A stretch of 37,506 nt of DNA from Hyphomicrobiales bacterium (GTDB lineage Bacteria > Pseudomonadota > Alphaproteobacteria > Rhizobiales > Rhizobiaceae), in contig UCJH01000006.1 of assembly GCA_900472785.1 (NCBI GenBank), positions 26,377 through 63,882 on the forward strand, given 5' to 3'. Below the pieces are notes generated by a model that was given only the letters and a program-made list of their open reading frames with translations, was not told where the DNA came from and made no database searches. A program made the translations under genes and the position numbers. Each line of letters begins with the position of its first letter. Within the stretch, counting starts at the first letter, position 1. Positions 31,586 through 37,506 of this stretch are shown here, piece by piece.

Positions 31586-32878
31586 ATGGATCGTATCAGA
31601 ATTACGGGCGGCAACGAGCTTCACGGCATCATTCCGATCTCCGGCGCCAAGAACGCAGCCCTTCCGCTGATGATTGCCTCGCTCTTGACCGACGACACGC
31701 TGACGTTGGAAAACGTGCCGCATCTCGCCGATGTCGAGCAGTTGCTGCGCATTCTCGGCAATCACGGCGTCGATGTTTCGGTCAATGGCCGCCGCGAGCG
31801 CCAGGGCGAAAGCTATTCCCGCACCATTCATTTCACCTGCCGGACGATCACCGACACGACAGCGCCCTACGAGCTTGTCTCCAAGATGCGCGCGAGCTTC
31901 TGGGTCATCGGGCCGCTTCTGGCGCGCGAGGGCCAGGCCCGCGTCTCGCTGCCGGGCGGCTGCGCCATCGGCACGCGGCCGGTGGACCTGTTCATCGAGG
32001 GCCTGACGGCGCTCGGCGCCAATATCGAGATCGACAGCGGCTATATCAACGCAACCGCGCCGAAGGGCGGCCTCGTCGGCGCGCGCTATGTCTTCCCGAA
32101 GGTTTCGGTCGGCGCGACGCATGTGATCATGATGGCCGCGACGCTTGCCAGGGGCCAGACGGTGATCGGCAATGCCGCGCGCGAGCCGGAAGTCGTCGAC
32201 CTCGCCAACTGCCTGATCGCCATGGGCGCAAAGATCACCGGCCATGGCACGAGCACGATCACCATCGAGGGCGTGCCTTCGCTTTCAGGCGCGCGCCACC
32301 GGGTGCTGCCGGACAGGATCGAGACCGGCACCTATGCCATGGCCGTCGCGATGACTGGCGGCGATGTGGTGCTCGAGGGTACCGACGGCGCATTGCTCGA
32401 CACCGCGCTCGAAGCCATCCGCAGGGCCGGTGCGACGATCACCCAGACAGAAACCGGCCTGCGCGTTGTCCGCAATGGCGGCGGCATCAAGCCGGTCGAC
32501 GTGGTGACCGATCCCTTCCCGGGCTTCCCGACCGACCTGCAGGCGCAGTTCATGGGTCTGATGACCCGGTCCAGCGGCGTTTCGCATATCACCGAGACCA
32601 TCTTCGAAAACCGCTTCATGCACGTGCAGGAACTGGCCCGTCTCGGCGCGAAGATTTCGCTTTCCGGCCAGACGGCCAAGATCGAAGGCGTCTCCAGGCT
32701 GAAGGGTGCGCCGGTGATGGCAACCGACCTGCGCGCCTCCGTATCGCTGGTGATCGCGGGCTTGGTGGCCGAGGGGGAGACCATGGTTTCCCGTGTCTAT
32801 CATCTCGACCGCGGCTTCGAACGGCTGGAAGAAAAGCTGAATGCCTGCGGCGCCCATGTCGAGCGCGTCAGCGACTGA
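31586..32878 (+). CDS. murA: UDP-N-acetylglucosamine 1-carboxyvinyltransferase (MurA)
   Basis: 430 residues from ATG 31586 (GTAGGA 5-6 bases ahead); the frame extends upstream to 31475 without family similarity. It transfers enolpyruvate from PEP to UDP-GlcNAc, the first committed step of peptidoglycan synthesis in the cytoplasm. Catalytic C126 sits in the [14 protein letters not shown] loop, the target of fosfomycin. [22 protein letters not shown] supplies the conserved Lys-Asn, and the two inverse alpha/beta domains are complete. Chromosomal core gene. Confidence 0.98.
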   Translation: MDRIRITGGNELHGIIPISGAKNAALPLMIASLLTDDTLTLENVPHLADVEQLLRILGNHGVDVSVNGRRERQGESYSRTIHFTCRTITDTTAPYELVSKMRASFWVIGPLLAREGQARVSLPGGCAIGTRPVDLFIEGLTALGANIEIDSGYINATAPKGGLVGARYVFPKVSVGATHVIMMAATLARGQTVIGNAAREPEVVDLANCLIAMGAKITGHGTSTITIEGVPSLSGARHRVLPDRIETGTYAMAVAMTGGDVVLEGTDGALLDTALEAIRRAGATITQTETGLRVVRNGGGIKPVDVVTDPFPGFPTDLQAQFMGLMTRSSGVSHITETIFENRFMHVQELARLGAKISLSGQTAKIEGVSRLKGAPVMATDLRASVSLVIAGLVAEGETMVSRVYHLDRGFERLEEKLNACGAHVERVSD

Positions 32879-32968
32879 TCGGCGCCATGTCCTCTTGTTG
32901 CGGTTTTGCCATCGGCATCTTATGTCCTTTGGCAGGATCGTGGCGCATATTCGCCCGGAAGGAACAGG

Positions 32969-33415
32969 ATGAGCATGGACAATCTGAAGCTGATGGCGCT
33001 TGACGCCGAGGACCTGGAGATCGTTTCCGCCCATGTGCAGGATGCGGTCCTCAAGGTTCCAGGCCTGACCTATGATGCCCGCTCCGGGCAGTTCTCCGTC
33101 ATCGTCAATCGTTTCGTATGGGAAACGGCCGAAGCCCGCGGCAATGCATTCGAGCGGCGCCGGGCCGTGCTTCTGTTCAAGCGCGTCCGCTCGGTGCGCT
33201 CCATCGGCTTTAGCCGGACGGACACGGAAAAGGTGCTGGCGCTGCTCGCGCTCCAGTTCGAACAGGCGGGCGAGGGGCCGGAAGGCACGCTCGAACTGGT
33301 TCTGGCCGGTGAAGCCTCCATCCTGCTCGATGTGGAATGTATCGAGGTTCAGCTTGCGGATACGGGCGGAGCATGGGAAACCAGTTTCAAACCCCGGCAC
33401 CCGGCCGGCGATTGA
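32969..33415 (+). CDS. DUF2948 family protein
   Basis: 148 residues from ATG 32969 with GGAAGGAACAGG upstream. It matches the alphaproteobacterial DUF2948 family by its opening LKLMALDAEDLEIVSAHVQDAVLKV and by the body FVWETAEARG...ERRRAVLLFKRV. Function unknown. The position between murA and hisD is the usual one in Rhizobiaceae. Confidence 0.88.
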   Translation: MSMDNLKLMALDAEDLEIVSAHVQDAVLKVPGLTYDARSGQFSVIVNRFVWETAEARGNAFERRRAVLLFKRVRSVRSIGFSRTDTEKVLALLALQFEQAGEGPEGTLELVLAGEASILLDVECIEVQLADTGGAWETSFKPRHPAGD

Positions 33416-33475
33416 GACGACACGGGCAGTCCTGCCATCGCAGCGGCTGCCGGCTTGCAATGAGGACCGCATCCC

Positions 33476-34786
33476 TTGGCTATCAGGCTGGATTTTCTGG
33501 ATCATGACTTCGAGGCGCGGTTCGCGTCGTTCCTGACGACCAAGCGTGAAGTCTCGGAAGATGTGAATGCGATTGTCCGGACCATCATCGACGATGTGCG
33601 CCAGCGTGGCGATGCGGCGCTTGCCGACTATTCGCGGAAATTCGACGGGATCGATTTTTCGGTCGCCGGCATGGCGGTCACGCCGGCGGAGATCGACGCG
33701 GCGATCGACGTGGTCGAACCGGAAGTGCTGGGCGCGCTGAAAGTGGCGGCTGTTCGCATCGAGGCGCATCATCGCCGGCAGGTGCCGAAGGACGATATCT
33801 ATGAGGACTCGATGGGCGTCGGCCTCGGCTCCCGCTGGACGGCGATCGACGCCGTCGGTCTCTACGTGCCGGGCGGAACGGCGAGCTATCCGAGCTCAGT
33901 GCTGATGAATGCGCTGCCGGCCCGCGTCGCCGGCGTACCGCGCATCGTTATGGTGGTGCCGGCCAAGGATGGGCAGATCAATCCCGCGGTTCTCGCTGCC
34001 GCCCGCATGGCCGGCGTCGAGGAGATCTACCGCATCGGCGGCGCCCAGGCGATTGCTGCCCTTGCCTATGGCACGCAGTCGATCGCGCCGGTCGCCAAGA
34101 TCATGGGGCCGGGCAATGCCTATGTTGCCGCCGCAAAGCGCCAGGTCTTTGGCACCGTCGGCATCGACATGATCGCCGGTCCTTCCGAAGTGCTGGTCAT
34201 CGCCGACAAGGACAACAATCCGGACTGGATCGCTGCCGATCTCCTGGCCCAGGCCGAACATGATGCCGGCGCCCAGTCGATCCTGATCACCGACGATGCG
34301 GCCTTCGCAGCCGCGGTCGAAAGTGCGGTCGATCGGCAGCTGAAGACCCTGCCGCGGGCGGACACGGCAGGGGCCAGCTGGCGCGATTTCGGCGCGGTCA
34401 TCCTCGTGCCCGATCTTCAGGATGCCGTGCCGCTTTCCAACCGGATCGCCGCCGAACATCTGGAGCTGGCGCTGACCGAAGCGGACGCCGATGCGATGAT
34501 CCCGAAGATCCGCAATGCCGGCGCGATCTTTGTCGGGCGTCATACGCCAGAGGTGATCGGCGATTATGTCGGCGGCTCCAACCACGTGTTGCCCACCGCG
34601 CGCTCGGCGCGCTTTTCCTCCGGTCTTGGCGTGCTCGATTACATGAAGCGCACGTCGATCCTAAGACTCGGCGTCGAGCAGCTGCGCGATCTCGGTCCTG
34701 CGGCGATCGCGCTTGCCCGGTCCGAGGGGCTCGAAGCCCATGCCCGCTCCGTCGCCATCCGCCTCAATCTTGGGGGTGAGGGATGA
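33476..34786 (+). CDS. hisD: Histidinol dehydrogenase (HisD)
   Basis: 436 residues from TTG 33476, with GAGGA (33462-33466) 9 bases ahead. It carries out the last two oxidations of histidine synthesis, histidinol to histidine, with Zn and NAD+. Signature stretches [59 protein letters not shown], the catalytic Glu-His in IAAEHLELA, and the metal-site region [17 protein letters not shown] are complete. Its stop overlaps the next start by four bases (ATGA). Confidence 0.98.
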   Translation: MAIRLDFLDHDFEARFASFLTTKREVSEDVNAIVRTIIDDVRQRGDAALADYSRKFDGIDFSVAGMAVTPAEIDAAIDVVEPEVLGALKVAAVRIEAHHRRQVPKDDIYEDSMGVGLGSRWTAIDAVGLYVPGGTASYPSSVLMNALPARVAGVPRIVMVVPAKDGQINPAVLAAARMAGVEEIYRIGGAQAIAALAYGTQSIAPVAKIMGPGNAYVAAAKRQVFGTVGIDMIAGPSEVLVIADKDNNPDWIAADLLAQAEHDAGAQSILITDDAAFAAAVESAVDRQLKTLPRADTAGASWRDFGAVILVPDLQDAVPLSNRIAAEHLELALTEADADAMIPKIRNAGAIFVGRHTPEVIGDYVGGSNHVLPTARSARFSSGLGVLDYMKRTSILRLGVEQLRDLGPAAIALARSEGLEAHARSVAIRLNLGGEG

Positions 34787-35253
34787 CCGGCAGCCATCGT
34801 CTCTGCGATGTCGTGCTGGACGAGACGATCGGGCGATCGACGCCGGATGTCGAGCACGAGCGCGCGGTGGCGATCTTCGATCTCATCGAGGAAAACAGTT
34901 TCGAACCGGCCGGCCATCCCGGTGGCCCCTATCGGCTCAATCTTTCCCTGGTCGAAAAGCGGCTGGTGTTCGTCATCAGCACCGAAGCCGGCGAGGGTGT
35001 GGCGACCCATATCCTGTCGCTCACCCCGTTCCGCCGGATCGTCAAGGATTACTTCATGATCTGCGAAAGCTACTACGAGGCGATCCGCTCCTCGACGCCA
35101 AGCCAGATCGAGGCGATCGACATGGGCAGGCGGGGCATCCACAACGAGGGCTCGCAGACGCTGATGGACCGGCTTTCCGGCAAGATCAAGCTTGATTTTG
35201 ACACGGCCCGCCGTCTGTTCACCCTCGTCTGCGTCCTCTACTGGCGCGGATAG
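34783..35253 (+). CDS. UPF0262 family protein
   Basis: 156 residues, coupled to hisD by ATGA overlap (34783-34786). Typical of the UPF0262 family of alphaproteobacteria: [67 protein letters not shown] and [11 protein letters not shown]. Function unknown; linked to hisD across the Rhizobiales. Confidence 0.93.
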   Translation: MTGSHRLCDVVLDETIGRSTPDVEHERAVAIFDLIEENSFEPAGHPGGPYRLNLSLVEKRLVFVISTEAGEGVATHILSLTPFRRIVKDYFMICESYYEAIRSSTPSQIEAIDMGRRGIHNEGSQTLMDRLSGKIKLDFDTARRLFTLVCVLYWRG

Positions 35254-35258
35254 AGGCC

Positions 35259-35735
35259 ATGGTCGCGCCTTTCGAGCAACCGGTGAACGGGAAGAAGATG
35301 CCCCGCTCCGTGCTGTTCATGTGCGGGATGAATTCCATCCGCTCGCCGATGGCCGAAGCGCTCGCCAAGACGGTGATGCCGGCCGGAACCTATGTGGCGT
35401 CCGCCGGCGTGCGGCCGGGGGAGCGCGATCCTTTCGTCGATGTCGTGCTGGAGGAGATCGGCTTGACGGTCGGACGTCACCAGCCGCATACGCTCGACGA
35501 GCTGGAAGACGACTATTTCGACCTGATCGTGACGCTGGCGCCGGAGGCGCATCATGCGGCGCTGGAGCTGACGCGCTCGATGGCGATCGACGTGGTATAC
35601 TGGCCGACGCCGGACCCGACGGTTGCGACCGGCACCCGCGAACAGATCGTTTCGGCCTATCGCGAGGTCAGAAATCACCTCGCTGCGCTGATCAAGCATC
35701 GTTTGCTTGGACAAATGCCGGAGAAGATGGCATAG
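35259..35735 (+). CDS. Low-molecular-weight protein tyrosine phosphatase-like protein (ArsC/Wzb superfamily)
   Basis: 158 residues from ATG 35259; ATG 35298 behind GGGAAGAAG is also possible. The P-loop CGMNSIRSP (C22, R28) matches C-x5-R-S, and the acid loop WPTPDPT supplies the catalytic Asp-Pro. The family covers tyrosine phosphatases and thioredoxin-linked arsenate reductases; the spacing fits a phosphatase. This gene is a constant member of the murA-hisD-infA core cluster, not part of the polysaccharide locus, but it is the only LMW-PTP candidate in the window for the Wzc-type kinase. No substrate proven. Confidence 0.88.
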   Translation: MVAPFEQPVNGKKMPRSVLFMCGMNSIRSPMAEALAKTVMPAGTYVASAGVRPGERDPFVDVVLEEIGLTVGRHQPHTLDELEDDYFDLIVTLAPEAHHAALELTRSMAIDVVYWPTPDPTVATGTREQIVSAYREVRNHLAALIKHRLLGQMPEKMA

Positions 35736-35789
35736 CGCCCTGATAACACCGGTAAAAGTGACCAAACCGGAAAAACGGATCGCCCGCTG

Positions 35790-35818
35790 TTCACAAAACC
35801 GCGGCGATTGTGTAGTTT
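35790..35818 (+). promoter_or_regulatory. Candidate promoter for infA
   Basis: TTCACA (35790-35795), 17 bases, TAGTTT (35813-35818), placed 63 bases ahead of the infA ATG in the short gap after the phosphatase gene. The -10 is a poor match, so this is a candidate only. Confidence 0.3.
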
Positions 35819-35880
35819 CCGCCAAATTTTTCAGGGGCGCACAGGCGTCCGTATCCGAAGCACAGAAAGATACATTCTAC

Positions 35881-36099
35881 ATGGCGAAAGAAGAAGTCCT
35901 CGAATTCCCGGGCGTCGTTACCGAACTGCTTCCCAATGCGACGTTCCGCGTCAAGCTCGAGAATGAACACGAGATCATCGCGCATACCGCGGGCCGCATG
36001 CGCAAGAACCGCATCCGCGTTCTTGCAGGCGACAAGGTTCTTGTCGAAATGACGCCTTATGACCTGACCAAGGGTCGCATCACCTATCGCTTCAAGTAA
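35881..36099 (+). CDS. infA: Translation initiation factor IF-1
   Basis: 72 residues, the standard length. The S1/OB fold is shown by [67 protein letters not shown] in full agreement with bacterial IF-1. It binds the ribosomal A site during initiation. The frame is open upstream, but ATG 35881 gives the conserved N-terminus. Confidence 0.99.
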   Translation: MAKEEVLEFPGVVTELLPNATFRVKLENEHEIIAHTAGRMRKNRIRVLAGDKVLVEMTPYDLTKGRITYRFK

Positions 36100-36151
36100 G
36101 CCGGGTTTCGCGCATCCTTTCTCGTAAATCCGATTGGACAGGCCGGCTGAC

Positions 36152-36772
36152 ATGGCGTTGACACAAAAGCTCATCCTGGCTTCCGGCTCGCCGCGGCGCG
36201 TGGAACTGCTGGCGCAAGCCGGTATCGAGCCGGCCCGGCTGATGCCGATGGATCTGGACGAGACCCCGAAGCGCGCCGAGCATCCGCGTTCGCTGGCCTG
36301 GAGGCTTTCCGCCGAAAAGGCGCGCGCTGCGCTCCTGGCGATCAAGGGCGAGCCCGCCTGGAACGATAGCTATATTCTGGCCGCCGATACGGTCGTCGCC
36401 GTCGGACGTCGCATCCTGCCCAAACCCGATCTCGTCAGCGAGGCATCGAGCGCGCTGCATCTCCTGTCCGGGCGCAGCCACCGCGTCTATACAGGGGTCT
36501 GCCTGATCACGCCCGACGGCAAGCTGCGCCAGAAGATCGTCGACACCAAGGTGCGCTTCAAGCGCCTGTCGGGCGCGGATATCGAGAGTTACCTCGCCTC
36601 CGGCCAGTGGCGCGGCAAGGCGGGCGCCTACGGCATCCAGGGCATCGCCGGCAGCTTCGTCGTCAAGCTGGTGGGATCCTACACCAATGTCGTGGGCCTG
36701 CCGCTCTATGAGACCGTCAATCTTCTCGGTGGAGAGGGCTACAACATCCATGACAGCTGGCTTGAGGGTTGA
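36152..36772 (+). CDS. maf: Maf-family nucleoside triphosphate pyrophosphatase
   Basis: 206 residues from ATG 36152 (TTG 36134 would add six residues). It hydrolyses non-canonical or pyrimidine nucleoside triphosphates to monophosphates. N-terminal [18 protein letters not shown], the catalytic Asp in [19 protein letters not shown] and [17 protein letters not shown], a feature of the dTTP/UTP (YhdE) branch. Follows infA by 52 bases. Confidence 0.94.
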   Translation: MALTQKLILASGSPRRVELLAQAGIEPARLMPMDLDETPKRAEHPRSLAWRLSAEKARAALLAIKGEPAWNDSYILAADTVVAVGRRILPKPDLVSEASSALHLLSGRSHRVYTGVCLITPDGKLRQKIVDTKVRFKRLSGADIESYLASGQWRGKAGAYGIQGIAGSFVVKLVGSYTNVVGLPLYETVNLLGGEGYNIHDSWLEG

Positions 36773-36777
36773 TCGTC

Positions 36778-36987
36778 ATGAGTGCCGATAAGGAAAAGCC
36801 GGGCTCGAACGTCGAGCCGCTGCGCAAGACGCGTCCCTGCGCCGAATGCGGACGCCCGTCGCACCGCGACCATTATCCCTTCTGTTCGGACCGTTGCCGC
36901 AACATCGATCTCAACCGCTGGCTGACCGGTTCCTACGCCATCCCCGTTGCCGAGGACGAGACGAAAGCCGATGGCGACGACGTCTGA
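36778..36987 (+). CDS. yacG: DNA gyrase inhibitor YacG (zinc-finger protein)
   Basis: 69 residues from ATG 36778, with GAGGG (36764-36768) 9 bases ahead, inside the maf gene end. The four-cysteine zinc finger CAECGRPS...FCSDRCRNIDLNRWL is the YacG hallmark; the acidic tail is usual. It binds and inhibits GyrB. Starts 5 bases after the maf stop, so the two are co-transcribed. Confidence 0.95.
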   Translation: MSADKEKPGSNVEPLRKTRPCAECGRPSHRDHYPFCSDRCRNIDLNRWLTGSYAIPVAEDETKADGDDV

Positions 36988-37062
36988 ATAGGCCGATAGT
37001 CGTGGTTTTTCAGGCGGTTGTGCTTTCCACAAATTTCCTGTCAAAAAAAGGTCATTTGGTGC

Positions 37063-37090
37063 TGGACACCGTCGGACAAGATGTTATAAC
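37063..37090 (+). promoter_or_regulatory. Promoter of tRNA-Phe
   Basis: TGGACA (37063-37068), 16 bases, TATAAC (37085-37090), ending 73 bases ahead of the tRNA. The match and the position support a sigma-70 promoter with a short 5' leader. Confidence 0.5.
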
Positions 37091-37163
37091 CCCGCTCGCT
37101 TCCGGGGCAAAACCAAAGCCCCGCAGTTCCTGAAAGGGAACGAACTGCTGACAAAGCAGGGAT

Positions 37164-37239
37164 GCCCGGATAGCTCAGTTGGTAGAGCAGCGGATTGAAA
37201 ATCCGCGTGTCGGTGGTTCAAATCCGCCTCCGGGCACCA
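37164..37239 (+). tRNA. tRNA-Phe (anticodon GAA)
   Basis: 76 bases with encoded CCA (37237-37239). Acceptor GCCCGGA/TCCGGGC, D-loop AGTTGGTAG, anticodon stem CGGAT/ATCCG with GAA at 37197-37199, and T arm GGTGGTTCAAATCCGCC. Decodes TTT and TTC. Confidence 0.98.
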
Positions 37240-37405
37240 TTAATTTCCAAGCAAGTTCAGTTGCTTTCCCTAGGATATATGAATTCGATGGCTGTGAGCC
37301 TGTGATCTTTCGATCGTCGGTCGGGCAACAGCGCTCGGCGACAAGTCCGAGATCGCCGTTGAGGGCAAAACTCGAAATTTCCATCAAGGCCGGGTATCTA
37401 TAGAT

Positions 37406-37506
37406 CTACGGCAACTGCGCGCCGGTCACGGCGAGGTAGACTGCATAAACCGAGCGCGTCGCCGCGATGAAGAGGCGGTTGCGTTTGGGGCCGCCGAAGG
37501 TGAGGT
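37406..37506 (-). CDS. 3' end of an SMP-30/gluconolactonase-family gene (partial)
   Basis: The minus strand reads LTFGGPKRNRLFIAATRSVYAVYL...GAQLP to a TAG at 37408-37406. The FGGPxRNRLFI...S(V/L)YA stretch is the final blade of the SMP-30/gluconolactonase/LRE beta-propeller. Only about 33 codons are inside the window, so substrate cannot be judged. Confidence 0.8.
   Translation of the reverse strand, partial: LTFGGPKRNRLFIAATRSVYAVYLAVTGAQLP

Noticed and set aside
32285..33772. 495-codon minus-strand open frame across murA, the DUF2948 gene and hisD
   Set aside because: It covers three certain genes and their spacers and has no family resemblance.
37179..37403. 74-codon open frame starting in tRNA-Phe
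   Set aside because: It overlaps the tRNA and has no protein-like features.

Overview
The window reads as a chromosomal segment of an alphaproteobacterium of the order Rhizobiales, most likely Rhizobiaceae (Rhizobium/Agrobacterium group). The evidence is the right-hand gene order (murA, a DUF2948 gene, hisD, a UPF0262 gene, a low-molecular-weight phosphatase, infA, maf, yacG, tRNA-Phe), the high-GC codon use, the TTG start of hisD and the protein families present. The species cannot be fixed from sequence alone.

Positions 1 to about 30,900 are an accessory surface-polysaccharide locus. From the left it holds the tail of an unknown gene, a Wzc/ExoP-type co-polymerase fused to a tyrosine kinase with a coupled unknown membrane protein, a zinc-ribbon methyltransferase and two GT2 glycosyltransferases. 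Next come a LapG-family periplasmic cysteine protease on the minus strand, a small secreted protein and a Wzy-like polymerase. A minus-strand pair follows (AlgD-like nucleotide-sugar dehydrogenase, GT4 glycosyltransferase), then an FkbM methyltransferase and a Wza-type outer-membrane export lipoprotein. A strong bidirectional terminator separates Wza from a 1272-residue RTX protein with a polysaccharide-lyase-like N-terminus and eight tandem 96-residue repeats. A PPP-family phosphatase precedes a precursor operon, rmlC-rmlB-rmlD-rmlA-manC-manB, that ends in a glycosyltransferase. The locus closes with a PL5 (AlgL-like) lyase, an OafA-type acyltransferase and a small SNase-like exported protein.

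Together these genes describe a Wzx/Wzy-type exopolysaccharide pathway. RmlABCD make dTDP-L-rhamnose. ManB and ManC make GDP-mannose. The AlgD-like enzyme can oxidise a nucleotide hexose, probably GDP-mannose, to the uronate. Glycosyltransferases assemble the repeat unit, Wzy polymerises it, and Wzc and Wza control length and export. Two lyase-like proteins, one with a Sec-type leader and one with a type I secretion tail, would trim or bind the product. No Wzx flippase and no initiating phosphoglycosyl transferase is visible, so part of the locus probably lies to the left or elsewhere.

From about 30,960 onward (tRNA-Thr, a small basic protein, murA to yacG, tRNA-Phe, and the tail of an SMP-30/gluconolactonase-family gene) the window is ordinary core genome.

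The most notable non-coding signal is a promoter-region block repeated almost exactly in front of the AlgD-like gene and the rml operon (25 of 28 positions identical). It suggests co-regulation of nucleotide-sugar supply. Nothing in the window looks like a defence island, a CRISPR array or an intact insertion sequence.
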